64,000 nucleotides of DNA from Modestobacter sp. Leaf380. GTDB lineage: Bacteria > Actinomycetota > Actinomycetes > Mycobacteriales > Geodermatophilaceae. The translations under genes and the position numbers were made by a program. Positions within the stretch are counted from its first letter, which is position 1. Each line of letters opens with the position of its first letter. The notes under the pieces are model-generated. The model was given only the letters and a program-made list of their open reading frames with translations. It made no database searches and was not told the origin of the DNA. The stretch covers positions 549,086-613,085 of the forward strand of contig NZ_LMQC01000019.1 of assembly GCF_001424485.1 (NCBI RefSeq), written 5' to 3'. Positions 36,691 through 45,680 of the stretch are shown here, one piece after another.

Positions 36691-36985
36691 AGGGCCGCCG
36701 GACGCACCGTCCGTCACACCCGACACGCCCGTCCCAGGCGTCGCGTCCCGGGGTCACCGACTCCACCGGCGCAGCGAACCTGCGGAAACGCCGGTTCGCG
36801 TCGACAAGTGACCGGTTCCCGGGGGCGGTGACCGGCCTGCGACACGGCTCTCACAACGGTTCGGTCACGCGGCCTCCAGGGAGTGTCCGTACGAGCCGAC
36901 CACGGGAGCCCCACGCGTCACTCTCATCCCTGACCGCAGTCCTCCCCGACCACGGTCCACGCCCACCAGGAGAGAGACACGAGAC

Positions 36986-38344
36986 ATGGCGATCACCTCG
37001 ATCACCGCTCCCACCACGCTCGTCCTCACCGAGCTGCCCGGCCCCGGCCAGGACGCCCGGTACTCCGCCATCGACAGCGGCGTCGAGGTCCCGGAGTCCC
37101 GCACCACCCCCGCCCGCACGACGGCGGCCGGCCGCACCGCCGTGGCCCGCGCCGCCGCCGGCGAGCACGTCCGACGGGCACCGGTCGCGCCGCAGCGACC
37201 CGTGGCCACCGCGGCGACCGCGGCCCGCCGCGCCGAGCTCGCCCGCTCGGTCGCCGGCACCGCACCCCGGCGGCAGACCGCTGCCGCCCGCACCGCTGCC
37301 GCCCGCACCGCACCGTCCCGCGACGCCGAGGGCTGGGGCCGGCGCACGCCGGTCGCGACCAGCACCCCGGGCACCGTCCGCCGCAGCACGCCGCCCCGGC
37401 TGACCCTGGCCCGGCTGCTGGTCTGGTGGCGCTCCGCGCTGCTCACCGGCTGGCACCGGCTGGGCTCGTGGGGTGCCGGCGTCGACGGCGAGAACCTGGC
37501 CTGGGGCCGGTCCCGCGCGGCCGTCGTCCCCCGGCAGGAGCCGCCGGACGGCGTCCTGGCCCGCCATCGCGCCCCGGACGACGACGACCCGGTGCCGATG
37601 CGGGAGCTGCCCAGCACCCCGACGTCCCCACCGCCGGTGCGCCGCAGCCAGCAGGCGCACCTGGTCCGCCCGGTCGCCCCGGCCGTGCTGATGGGCCGGC
37701 TGTCGGCGATGCCGGCCCGCCCGGTCGCCCCCGCCGTCGAGAGGCCGGTCGTGGCCCCCGCCCCGACCCCCGCCGTCGTCGCCCCCTCACCGGTGCAGAC
37801 CCCGCCGGTGCACCACCAGCCTGCCGCCCTCTCGGAGCCGGTCCTGGCGAGTCGTCCGGTCGTCCGGACGTCGCGTCGTGCGGTGGTCCGTGGGGTGGCG
37901 TGGACGTCCAGTCCCTCCGGTTCGGGATCGCTGCGACCCAGCAGCGGCGTCCGTACGGTGGCGCCATGTCCTCAGCAGGGTTCACGACCCGACCCGAGCT
38001 CGCCGGCACCTTCGGCATGGTCGCCTCGACACACTGGCTCGCCAGCCAGGCAGGCATGGCGACGCTCGAGGCGGGCGGCAACGCCTTCGACGCCGCCGTC
38101 GCGGCCGGTTTCGCCCTCCACGTCGTCGAGCCCCACCTCAACGGCCCGGGGGGCGAGGTCCCGATCGTCTTCGCCCGCGGCGGGGCCGGTGGGTTCTCGA
38201 GCGGGGCCGTCAGCGTCCTGTCCGGTCAGGGGGTCGCCCCCGCGACCGCGAGCATCGAGGCCTTCGAGGGCCTGGGGCTCGAGCTGGTCCCCGGTACGGG
38301 CCTGCTCGCCGCCACCGTCCCCGGTGCCGTCGGTGCCTGGCTGA
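36986..38344 (+). CDS. Ala/Pro/Arg-rich low-complexity protein, 3' end doubtful
   Basis: The ATG at 36986 has a good ribosome site (AGGAGAGAG) and the first ~320 residues are low-complexity, rich in Ala, Arg, Pro, Thr and Val, with PVAP/RPVAP repeats and one short hydrophobic patch (LARLLVWWRSALL). The frame runs on to 38344, but beyond ~37966 it overlaps the start of the gamma-glutamyltransferase gene in another frame and reads as non-coding (Ser/Pro/Arg-rich). A lost stop or frameshift near 37.9 kb, or a real 379-base overlap, would explain this. No function can be assigned; it may be a disordered cell-envelope or regulatory protein. Confidence 0.5.
   Translation: MAITSITAPTTLVLTELPGPGQDARYSAIDSGVEVPESRTTPARTTAAGRTAVARAAAGEHVRRAPVAPQRPVATAATAARRAELARSVAGTAPRRQTAAARTAAARTAPSRDAEGWGRRTPVATSTPGTVRRSTPPRLTLARLLVWWRSALLTGWHRLGSWGAGVDGENLAWGRSRAAVVPRQEPPDGVLARHRAPDDDDPVPMRELPSTPTSPPPVRRSQQAHLVRPVAPAVLMGRLSAMPARPVAPAVERPVVAPAPTPAVVAPSPVQTPPVHHQPAALSEPVLASRPVVRTSRRAVVRGVAWTSSPSGSGSLRPSSGVRTVAPCPQQGSRPDPSSPAPSAWSPRHTGSPARQAWRRSRRAATPSTPPSRPVSPSTSSSPTSTARGARSRSSSPAAGPVGSRAGPSASCPVRGSPPRPRASRPSRAWGSSWSPVRACSPPPSPVPSVPG
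37954..37959 (+). promoter_or_regulatory. -10 element TACGGT, probable leaderless promoter
   Basis: TACGGT ends six bases before ATG 37966 of the gamma-glutamyltransferase gene. Its presence supports 37966 as the start and argues that the long frame crossing it from 36986 is not coding here. Confidence 0.5.
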
Positions 38345-39825
38345 CCCTGCTCCGCGACCACGGCAGCCTGCCGCTGGACGCCGTCCTCCGCTACGCCGTC
38401 GAGTACGCCGAGACCGGCCACCCCCTCGCACCACGGGTGGCAGCGACCGTCGACTCGGTCTCCGAGCACTTCTCCACCCACTGGCCGACCTCGGCCGCCA
38501 CCTGGCTCGCCGCCGACGGAGCTCCTCCGACAGCCGGCCGCCTGTTCCGCAACCCTGCTCTCGCCTCCACCTACCGCCGACTGCTCGATGCAGCGCGCGG
38601 CCCCTCACGGGAGGCGGGCATCGACGCGGCACTCGCGGCCTGGTACTCCGGATTCGTCGCCGATGCGATCGACGTGTTCTCCCGGCAACCCGTGCGCGAC
38701 GACTCCGGTCGCGACCACGCGGGCTTCCTCACCGGGCACGACCTCGCCAGCTGGCAGCCGACGTACGAGCCCCCGGTCACGACCGACTGGCGAGGGTGGG
38801 ACGTCTCGAAGGCCGGGCCGTGGTCCCAGGGACCGGCGATGCTCCAGGCACTGGCGATGCTGGACGGGGTCCCGGGCCTGGCGCCGGGTCAGGGAGCAGG
38901 CGAGCAGGCACCCACGGCCGACGTCGTCCACGCCACCGTCGAGGCGGTCAAGCTGGCCATGGGCGACCGGGAAGCCTGGTACGGCGACGAGCCGGACGTG
39001 CCCCTGCAGGACCTGCTCTCCCCGCACTACTCCGCCGAGCGGCGGGCGCTCATCGGTGACACGGCCAGCCTCCAGCTGCGGCCCGGCTCACCGGACGGGC
39101 GCCCGCCCCGGCTCCCCCGGCACGTGACCCACCCCTCCGGCGCCCACACCTCCGGCCGCGCCACCGGCGCCGGCGTCGGGGAACCCACCGTCGCCCGCAC
39201 CGGCGAGCAGGTGGTCGAGCCCGACGGCACCACCCGCGGCGACACCTGCCACGTCGACGTCGTCGACCGCTGGGGCAACATCGTCTCGGCGACGCCGTCC
39301 GGCGGTTGGCTGCAGAGCTCCCCGACGATCCCGGGCCTGGGCTTCGCGCTCGGCACCCGGGCGCAGATGTTCTGGCTGGACCGCGGGCTCCCCAACTCCC
39401 TGGCCCCGCGCAAGCGCCCCCGCACCACGCTGACGCCGACCCTGGCGCGCGAGCGGGACACCGGCCGCCGGCTGGCCTTCGGCACCCCGGGCGGGGACCA
39501 GCAGGAGCAGTGGCAGCTGTGCTTCTGGCTGGCCCACACCGTGCGCGGGCTGGACCTGCAGGCCGCCATCGACGCCCCGGCCTGGCACACCACGTCGTTC
39601 CCGTCCTCGTTCTACCCGCGGGAGACCAACCCGGGGGAGGTCGTCGTCGAGTCCCGCGTCGGGGACGACGTCATCGCCGATCTGCGCCGCCGCGGCCACG
39701 ACGTGCTCGTCGCCGACCCGTGGTCGCTGGGCCGGCTCTCCGCCGTCAGCGCCGACCCGGAGGCCGGGCTGCTGCGCGCGGCCGCCAACCCCCGCGGCAT
39801 GCAGGGGTACGCCGTCGGCCGCTGA
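37966..39825 (+). CDS. Gamma-glutamyltransferase (Ntn-hydrolase) family protein
   Basis: 619 residues. The N-terminal MVASTHWLASQAGMATLEAGGNAFDAAVAAGFALHV pattern and NGPGGEVPIVF belong to the family. The autocleavage/nucleophile region is RGDTCHVDVVDRWGN (Thr within D-T-C-H), and LAPRKRPRTTLTPTLA matches the substrate loop. No signal peptide, so a cytoplasmic hydrolase acting on gamma-glutamyl or acyl compounds (cephalosporin-acylase relatives included) is likely. From about 38.2 to 39.0 kb Leu is often CTC, while later it is mostly CTG; the gene may be a mosaic. It converges on the 39832 gene with six bases between stops. Confidence 0.9.
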   Translation: MSSAGFTTRPELAGTFGMVASTHWLASQAGMATLEAGGNAFDAAVAAGFALHVVEPHLNGPGGEVPIVFARGGAGGFSSGAVSVLSGQGVAPATASIEAFEGLGLELVPGTGLLAATVPGAVGAWLTLLRDHGSLPLDAVLRYAVEYAETGHPLAPRVAATVDSVSEHFSTHWPTSAATWLAADGAPPTAGRLFRNPALASTYRRLLDAARGPSREAGIDAALAAWYSGFVADAIDVFSRQPVRDDSGRDHAGFLTGHDLASWQPTYEPPVTTDWRGWDVSKAGPWSQGPAMLQALAMLDGVPGLAPGQGAGEQAPTADVVHATVEAVKLAMGDREAWYGDEPDVPLQDLLSPHYSAERRALIGDTASLQLRPGSPDGRPPRLPRHVTHPSGAHTSGRATGAGVGEPTVARTGEQVVEPDGTTRGDTCHVDVVDRWGNIVSATPSGGWLQSSPTIPGLGFALGTRAQMFWLDRGLPNSLAPRKRPRTTLTPTLARERDTGRRLAFGTPGGDQQEQWQLCFWLAHTVRGLDLQAAIDAPAWHTTSFPSSFYPRETNPGEVVVESRVGDDVIADLRRRGHDVLVADPWSLGRLSAVSADPEAGLLRAAANPRGMQGYAVGR

Positions 39826-39831
39826 CCGGGG

Positions 39832-40461
39832 TCAGCGGGCGAAGGCGAGCAGGGCGGGGGTGTCCTGGCCGGCCCAGGTGCCGCGCAGCACCGGGCCCGA
39901 GACGGTGCCCTCGGCCGGGCCGCCGAGGACCCGCAGCAGCACCAGCTCGGCGCCGCCGGTGTCCAGCAGCGTCGTCGTGCCCTGGTCGGTGGCGCTGACG
40001 ACGACGTCGGCGGGCGGGGGGCTGAGGGTGCCGAGCGCACCGTCGGCGTGCACCCGGGCGGTGGGCTCGCGCAGCTCCGGCCCGTCGGGGGTCTGGTGTT
40101 CCAGCTCCGCCTGCGGCGTGCCGGTGAGCAGTGCGGCGGCCAGCGCGGCGGCGTAGACCGGGTCGGTGGGGCCGTCGTACACCCAGCGGGTGCCGAGCAC
40201 CGAGTGCTCCGTCGTCCCCAGCAGGCCGGCGCCCTCCAGGGGCTGCGCGCGGTAGGTCACCGGCACGTGCAGGACGGCGTCCCCGGCCCGCAGCAGGAAC
40301 GTCTCGGTGCCCACCTCGCCGGCCGGGTCGTCGAACCGGTAGGCCCCGGCCACCTCCAGGGACGCCGTGGTCAGCCCCGCGGCCCACGGTCGGGTGGGCA
40401 CCCAGGCCTGCAGCAGCTCGAGCTTGCCGGGGACGAGGGTCGCTGCGTGGATGACGGCCAT
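39832..40461 (-). CDS. Maltokinase N-terminal cap-like domain protein
   Basis: 209 residues. MAVIHAATLVPGKLELLQAWVPTRPW, followed by YRFDDPAGEVGTETFLLRAGD, resembles the N-terminal cap of actinobacterial maltokinases. The kinase domain is absent, so a stand-alone cap-like protein of unknown role is the best reading. ATG 40461 is the usual family start; GTG 40470 is equally possible and lies one base after the stop of the upstream FUSC-type gene, so the two are coupled. Confidence 0.72.
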   Translation of the reverse strand: MAVIHAATLVPGKLELLQAWVPTRPWAAGLTTASLEVAGAYRFDDPAGEVGTETFLLRAGDAVLHVPVTYRAQPLEGAGLLGTTEHSVLGTRWVYDGPTDPVYAAALAAALLTGTPQAELEHQTPDGPELREPTARVHADGALGTLSPPPADVVVSATDQGTTTLLDTGGAELVLLRVLGGPAEGTVSGPVLRGTWAGQDTPALLAFAR

Positions 40462-40471
40462 GGCCGGCACG

Positions 40472-41599
40472 CTAGTGCCGTGTGTCGGCCGGGCCCGGCG
40501 CGACGACGGCGGTCAGGCACCGGCGCAGCGTGGTGACGACGCTGCCGGCCACGAAGAGGTCACCCCCGGTGGCGGTCCGCTGCCGGCGGACGTGCCCCGC
40601 GAGCTCCTCGACGGCGACCCGGGCGGTGGCCACCACGGCCGGGTCGCCGACGACGTCGTCCCCGATGGCGTCGTCGGCGATGGACCGCAGGGCGGCGGCG
40701 ATGGCGGCCAGCGCCTGCGCGGTGGGTGGCCGCAGCGTGGGGCCCATGGCGATCTCGTCCATCTGCAGCTCGGCGGTCTCGTGCTCCCGGACCAGCTCGG
40801 TGACGTCGGCGACCAGGAAGGCCAGGCTCTCCAGCGCGCGGGCGTGCTCGTACTGCTGCTGAGCCTCCTCGGCGTACCGGCGGGCCCGGCGGTTGCCGCG
40901 GCGGGCCTGGTCGGACAGCTGCACGGCGGTGCGGGTGCTGTTCAGGACCGGGTCGATGGCGTGCATCCGCTCCTGCCACTCGTGGCCGGCGGGCGGTGAC
41001 TCCTGGCGCAGCCCGGCGGCCAGGTCGTCGAGCTGGTCGGCGAGCAGGTCCCGCAGCTGGGCGAGCTGCGCCTGCGCGGGGGCCAGCGGCAGCGGCGGGA
41101 ACGCGGCGGTCACGGCGAGCCCGATGGCGGCGCCCAGCAGGGTGAGCCCGGCGTACCCGGCGACGTAGCCGAAGGGGTCCCGGTCCCCGATGATCAGCGT
41201 GAACAGCGCTGCGGTGGCCACCCAGCTGCCGGAGTCCCCGAGTGCCCGCCACCCGGCCAGCAGCACCCCGAGGGCGACGACGACGGCGATGGTGGCGCCG
41301 TTGGGGTAGGCCAGCGCGTCCACCCCGAGCGCCACGGCGGCACCCAGGGAGATCGCGACGACGGTCTGCGCGGCCTCCCGGGCGGACCCCGCCAGCGTCG
41401 TGGACGTCGCGATGACCGCGCCCAGCGGCGCGTAGTAGGGGTAGGCGGCGGCCGGTCCCGGGACCAGCTGGACCACCGCCCAGGCCAGCGACGCGGCCAG
41501 CGCGGCCTTCGCCGCCAGCCCGTACCGCGGGTGTCGGGCCCACGTGCGGACCAGGCCCCCGGTCCACCGTCGAGCCCGCCGAGCGCTGTCCACCACCAC
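40472..41599 (-). CDS. FUSC-family (aromatic-acid-exporter-like) membrane protein
   Basis: 375 residues. Residues ~25-170 contain five or six hydrophobic segments (YYAPLGAVIATSTTLAGSAREAAQTVV is characteristic of the family). The C-terminal ~200 residues are soluble and helical. Members export aromatic acids or similar amphipaths; substrate unknown. GTG 41599 has GGAGG five bases upstream. It is the first gene of a two-gene unit with the maltokinase-cap-like protein. Confidence 0.85.
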   Translation of the reverse strand: MVVDSARRARRWTGGLVRTWARHPRYGLAAKAALAASLAWAVVQLVPGPAAAYPYYAPLGAVIATSTTLAGSAREAAQTVVAISLGAAVALGVDALAYPNGATIAVVVALGVLLAGWRALGDSGSWVATAALFTLIIGDRDPFGYVAGYAGLTLLGAAIGLAVTAAFPPLPLAPAQAQLAQLRDLLADQLDDLAAGLRQESPPAGHEWQERMHAIDPVLNSTRTAVQLSDQARRGNRRARRYAEEAQQQYEHARALESLAFLVADVTELVREHETAELQMDEIAMGPTLRPPTAQALAAIAAALRSIADDAIGDDVVGDPAVVATARVAVEELAGHVRRQRTATGGDLFVAGSVVTTLRRCLTAVVAPGPADTRH

Positions 41600-41662
41600 G
41601 ACATCCTCCCGTGCGCGTCACGGGCCGCAGCGGATCGGGCAGGTGGGGGGCATGATCTGGGG

Positions 41663-44284
41663 GTGGACGACGGGGACGGGTGCGGGCGCGACGCGTCCGC
41701 CGTCCCCGGCCCCCGGGCCCCTGGTGCACCGGCGGCACCGACCGCGCAGGACGGCGACGTGCTCACCCAGGCCCTCGCGGCGAGGCTGCGCGGCGACCGG
41801 GACCGGGTCGCCGCGGTGCGCCGGGTCGAGTCCGCGGCCGTCGGCTCGCGCGCCCTGGAGCGGCTGGCCCAGCTCGCCGCCCGGCTGCTGGACGCCGGCT
41901 CGGCCCAGGTGTCCCTGCTCGGTGAGCAGCAGACGGTGGCCGGCGGCTCGGGTCTGGCCCCCGACGCGGTGGGCGGCCAGGGCCCGCTGGCCGACTCGCT
42001 GTGCACCGTCACCGCCAGCGGTCCCGGTCCGCTGGTGGTCACCGACGCCGCCGCCGACGACCGGGTCGCCCACCTGCCCCCGGTCCGCGCGGGCGCGGTC
42101 GGGTCCTACCTGGGGATGCCGCTGACCGGCTCCGGCGGGCACGTCGTGGGGGCGCTGTGCGTCTTCGACCCCGCCCCGCGGGAGTGGAGCGAGGCCGACC
42201 TGGTGCTCATCGGGCAGCTGGCCGACTCCGTGGCCACCGAGCTCGAGCTGTCCGCGCTGTCCACCGAGTTCGAGGCCAGCCGGCTGCGCTGGGGGCTGGC
42301 CATCGACGCCGCCGAGATCGGCAGCTTCGACTGGGACCTGCTCACCGGGAGGCTGGTCTGGGACGACCGGCTGGTCGAGCTGTTCGGCTACGAGCGGCAC
42401 AGCTTCGGGGAGACCATCGAGGACTTCAACGCCCGGCTGCACCCCGACGACGTCCCCCGGGTGGCCGACGCCCTGGAGGCCTCGATCGCCTCGGTCGGCC
42501 TCTTCGAGGCCGAGTACCGGGTGCAGCTGCCCACCGGGGAGACCCGCTGGGTGCTGGGCCGGGGCCGGGCGCTGGCCGACGACAGCGGCCGCGCGGTCCG
42601 GCTGCTGGGTGCTGCGTACGACACCACCCGCCAGCGGCACGGCGACGCCCGGGTCGCCCGGGTGCTGGAGTCGATGTCGGCTGCCTTCTACTCGGTGGAC
42701 CGGGAGTGGCGGTTCACCTACGTCAACAGCGAGGCCGAGCGGCTGCTGCAGCAGTCCCGCGACGGCCTGCTGGGCGGGGTCATCTGGGAGCTGTTCCCGG
42801 CGACCGTGGGCAGCGACTTCGAGACCGTCTACCGCGGGGCCGTGAGCAGCGGCGCGCAGGCGGTCTTCGAGGCGTACTACCCGCCGCCGCTGGACGGCTG
42901 GTACGAGATCCGGGTCTGGCCGAGCCCGGACGGGCTCAGCGTCTACTTCCTGGACATCACCGAGCGCCGGGCCGCCGAGGAGCGTGCCCGGCGCAGCGCC
43001 GCGCGGCTGGCGCTCATCGCCGAGGTGACCGCCGTCTTCGGCGCCGCGCTGGCCGGGGACCGCACCTCCGAGGACGCCCTGGACGCCCTGGCCGGAACCG
43101 TCGTCCCGGTGCTGGGGGACGCCGCCATCGTCAGCCGGCTGGACGCCGACGGCCGGATGCGCGACGTCAGCAGCGCGCACGTCGACCCGGAGCTGGCCCC
43201 GGTGTTGGCCCGCTACGCCGCGCTCCGGCTGCCGGCGCTGCAGCCGACGGCGCCGGTCGTGGCCGCCCTGGACTCCGGGCACGTGGCCGCCAGTGACGAC
43301 CTGGACGCCGTGGTCGGGGCACACCTGCCCGCCGGGGAGGTCGCCGACTGCTACGCCCGCTTGGGGTTGCGTTCGGTGGCGGCGTTCCCGCTGGTCGCGC
43401 GGGGCCGCACGGTGGGTGCGTTGACGGTCTACCGCGGCTCCGCCCGGCCCGCGCCGGACGAGGAGGACCTGTCGGCCGGCCGTGAGGTCGCCGACCGTGC
43501 GGCGCTGGCGATGGACGCCGTCCGGCTGTACGAGCAGCAGCGCCGCATCGCCGAGGAGCTGCAGCGCAGCCTGCTCACGGCCCCGCCGGCGACCCCGGGC
43601 GCCCGGGTCGCGGTGCGCTACCTGCCCGCCGCCGAGGCGGCCCAGGTCGGCGGCGACTGGTACGACGCGTTCCACCAGCCCGGCGGTGGGCTGGTGCTGG
43701 TCATCGGGGACGTCGTGGGCCACGACACGGAGGCCGCCGCGGCCATGGGGCAGCTGCGGGGGCTGCTGCGCGGCATCGCCTTCCGCCAGGGCTGGGGCCC
43801 GCGTGACGTGCTGGTCGACCTGGACCGGGCCATCCAGGGACTGCAGGTCGACACCATGGGCACCGCCGCGATCGCCCGGCTCGAACCGGCCGACCCGGAC
43901 GCGCCGGCGGGCTCCACCCGGGTGCGCTGGTCCAACGCGGGGCACCCGCCGCTGATGGTGCTGCGTGCCGACGGCGGGGTCGACGAGCTGTCCGTCGCCC
44001 GCGCCGACCTGATGCTGGGCGTCGACGACTCGCTGCCGCGCCGGGAGCACGAGGTGCTCGTCGGCCCCGGGTCGACGGTGCTGCTCTACACCGACGGCCT
44101 GGTCGAGGGCCGGGACATGCCGCTGGACGAGGGGCTGACCCGGCTGCACCGGGTGCTGCGCGAGCTGGGCCCGGTGGCGCCCGGGGAGCAGGCCCTCGAG
44201 GAGTTCTGCGACCGGGTGGTCGAGCAGCTGCGTCCCTCGGGCTCCGAGGACGACGTCGCGCTGCTCGCGGTCCGGCTGGACTGA
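41663..44284 (+). CDS. GAF-PAS-PAS-GAF-SpoIIE serine phosphatase
   Basis: 873 residues. GAF (~45-195; GSYLGMPLTGSGGHVVGALCVFD), PAS with PAC tail (~210-330; AEIGSFDWDLLTGRLVWDDRL), a second PAS (~335-450; SAAFYSVDREWRFTYVNSEA), GAF (~460-615) and a SpoIIE/PP2C domain (~630-873; GGDWYDAFH, VIGDVVGHD, WSNAGHPPLM, LLYTDGLVEG, DDVALL). It has more sensor modules than the other two phosphatases here. Cytoplasmic. GTG 41663 lies six bases after CATGAT. An anti-sigma-type kinase gene faces it 18 bases downstream, repeating the 19.7-22.5 kb layout. Confidence 0.92.
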   Translation: MDDGDGCGRDASAVPGPRAPGAPAAPTAQDGDVLTQALAARLRGDRDRVAAVRRVESAAVGSRALERLAQLAARLLDAGSAQVSLLGEQQTVAGGSGLAPDAVGGQGPLADSLCTVTASGPGPLVVTDAAADDRVAHLPPVRAGAVGSYLGMPLTGSGGHVVGALCVFDPAPREWSEADLVLIGQLADSVATELELSALSTEFEASRLRWGLAIDAAEIGSFDWDLLTGRLVWDDRLVELFGYERHSFGETIEDFNARLHPDDVPRVADALEASIASVGLFEAEYRVQLPTGETRWVLGRGRALADDSGRAVRLLGAAYDTTRQRHGDARVARVLESMSAAFYSVDREWRFTYVNSEAERLLQQSRDGLLGGVIWELFPATVGSDFETVYRGAVSSGAQAVFEAYYPPPLDGWYEIRVWPSPDGLSVYFLDITERRAAEERARRSAARLALIAEVTAVFGAALAGDRTSEDALDALAGTVVPVLGDAAIVSRLDADGRMRDVSSAHVDPELAPVLARYAALRLPALQPTAPVVAALDSGHVAASDDLDAVVGAHLPAGEVADCYARLGLRSVAAFPLVARGRTVGALTVYRGSARPAPDEEDLSAGREVADRAALAMDAVRLYEQQRRIAEELQRSLLTAPPATPGARVAVRYLPAAEAAQVGGDWYDAFHQPGGGLVLVIGDVVGHDTEAAAAMGQLRGLLRGIAFRQGWGPRDVLVDLDRAIQGLQVDTMGTAAIARLEPADPDAPAGSTRVRWSNAGHPPLMVLRADGGVDELSVARADLMLGVDDSLPRREHEVLVGPGSTVLLYTDGLVEGRDMPLDEGLTRLHRVLRELGPVAPGEQALEEFCDRVVEQLRPSGSEDDVALLAVRLD

Positions 44285-44302
44285 GCAGCGCCCTCCGGGC
44301 GG

Positions 44303-44746
44303 TCAGCGGGGGAGCAGGGCCCAGACGCTCTTGGTGTCCCCGCGGGTGACCCAGCCGTGCGCGGTGGACATCTCCGCGATCAGGTAGAGGCCCAGGCCGC
44401 CCTGACTGGGGTCGCGGCCGATGGCCGGGCTCGGCGGCCGGACGGCGGCGGAGTCGACGACCTCGACCAGCCAGGACTCCCCGTGCGGGGCGACCCGCGC
44501 GGCCACCCCGGCACCGCCGTGGCGCAGCGCGTTGGAGGCCATCTCGTCGAAGGCCAGCACTACCCGGTCCACGAGTTCGGCGGCCGCGTCGTCCTCGGCG
44601 CCGTCGAGGGCCGCCACGAGGTGGCGGCGCAGCTGCCCGCGCACCCGGGGCAGCTCGGCGACGTGGGTCAACGGCCAGGTCAGGCCGGCGGGTGCGTCCG
44701 GGGGCGCCGAGGACGGCCACAGCGGGCTGGCCGACTCGCGGGTCAC
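44303..44746 (-). CDS. ATP-binding anti-sigma-factor-type kinase (second copy)
   Basis: 147 residues. VVLAFDEMASNALRHGG (N-box) and RDPSQGGLGLYLIAEMS (G-box) show the RsbW-like HATPase fold; the N-terminus WPLTHVAELPRVRGQLRRHL is the usual first helix. It aligns well by eye with the kinase at 21925. GTG 44746 follows GAGGGA. Probably the kinase partner of the SpoIIE phosphatase it faces, acting on a STAS antagonist. Confidence 0.87.
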   Translation of the reverse strand: MTRESASPLWPSSAPPDAPAGLTWPLTHVAELPRVRGQLRRHLVAALDGAEDDAAAELVDRVVLAFDEMASNALRHGGAGVAARVAPHGESWLVEVVDSAAVRPPSPAIGRDPSQGGLGLYLIAEMSTAHGWVTRGDTKSVWALLPR

Positions 44747-44915
44747 GCGCGCACTCCCTCGTCCTCCATCGGGTCCTGGTCTGGGCACGGTCCGACCGCA
44801 GCGCCCGTCGGTGGTGCTCACCGCCACCGACCGTCAAACACGATGGGACCACCGTCACACGTCCGAGGCGGTGGGGCCCGGCACCAGGAGACCACGGACC
44901 CACCGAACGGGCACG

Positions 44916-45455
44916 TCAGGAGTGCGTACGGGTCGGTTCCGTCAGGCGCGTGACGGTGCGCCAGTTGCGGGCGGTCACCAGCACGCCCAGCAGCCGGTCC
45001 CACGGCCAGCCGCCCACCGCACCGGCCGCGGCGACGCCGTCGGGACACCACAGGTGCAGCTCCCGGCCGGTCAGCCACCACCCACCCTGGTCCGGGCCGG
45101 CGGCGGGCACGCGGGCCACCGCGTCCGGGTCGGGGGTGCGGTCGCAGAAGCCGACCAGGTAGCGGGACGGGTCGCCCTCGACGTGCGGGCCGGCGGCGAC
45201 CAGGGCGTCGAGCTCCTGCACCGTCCGGACGACGACCGGCACGTCGTGCCCGAAGCCCTCGAGCACCGCGGCGCGCACCTCGGCGGCCAGCCCGACCTCG
45301 TCCAGGTCGCTGTCCAGCAGCACGTTCCCGCTCGTCAGGTGGGTGCGGACGGCCCCGTGCCCGCGGGCGGCGAGCTGCTCGCGCAGCGGACCCATCGCGA
45401 TCCGGCGGGCCGTGCCGACGTTGATGCCGCGCAGCAGGACGACGTACCGGGTCAC
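44916..45455 (-). CDS. DUF1697 protein
   Basis: 179 residues. YVVLLRGINVGTARRIAMGPLREQL, HLTSGNVLLDSD and VTARNWRTVTRL are the hallmarks of DUF1697, a widespread family without known activity. GTG 45455 lies seven bases after TAGGTT on this strand. Its promoter region is shared back-to-back with the retron-like RNA locus. Confidence 0.88.
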   Translation of the reverse strand: MTRYVVLLRGINVGTARRIAMGPLREQLAARGHGAVRTHLTSGNVLLDSDLDEVGLAAEVRAAVLEGFGHDVPVVVRTVQELDALVAAGPHVEGDPSRYLVGFCDRTPDPDAVARVPAAGPDQGGWWLTGRELHLWCPDGVAAAGAVGGWPWDRLLGVLVTARNWRTVTRLTEPTRTHS

Positions 45456-45462
45456 GGGGGCC

Positions 45463-45468
45463 AACCTA
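45463..45468 (-). promoter_or_regulatory. -10 element TAGGTT for the DUF1697 gene; overlapping TAGGCG on the plus strand
   Basis: On the minus strand TAGGTT ends seven bases before GTG 45455. The same CCTAGG palindrome offers TAGGCG (45467-45472) on the plus strand, about 30 bases before the retron-like RNA; transcription from there would start near 45479. Divergent firing is inferred from spacing only. Confidence 0.4.
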
Positions 45469-45502
45469 GGCGGCACCGTCTCGGTCTGGAAGGGTGAGGG
45501 CA

Positions 45503-45666
45503 TGCGGTGGCGCGGGGTCGAGGACGCCGCACCGCTGGTCGGTCCGGCAGCTCCGGGGATGCCCCGGGGACCGCACGACGCCTCCACCACGACGCCTCCG
45601 GCGCCGCGCTGCGCTCCGCGCAGCAGAGCGCCGGTCCGACGGGACAGGTCGACCCGCGCCACCGCA
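45503..45666 (+). ncRNA. Putative retron msr-msd RNA
   Basis: A 19-base arm (45503-45521) is complementary to 45649-45666 with a single bulged G, matching the a1/a2 repeats of retron RNAs. The base after a1 is G45522, the position of the branching guanosine in known retrons. Between the arms lie two hairpins. The first, 45541-45572, has five- and six-bp stems and a three-base loop. The second, 45598-45634, has seven- and six-bp stems, a 3x3 internal loop and a five-base loop; it is the candidate msd. The RT gene begins 14 bases later. The msd stem is short compared with characterised retrons, so its borders are uncertain. No protein reading of this stretch looks coding. Confidence 0.68.
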
Positions 45667-45680
45667 CCCGGCTGTTCCAC

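Noticed and set aside
45507..45680. Upstream in-frame extension of the reverse transcriptase
   Set aside because: The frame is open back to 45507, but that peptide is Arg/Gly/Ser-rich and lies on the structured RNA; GTG 45681 gives a family-like N-terminus.
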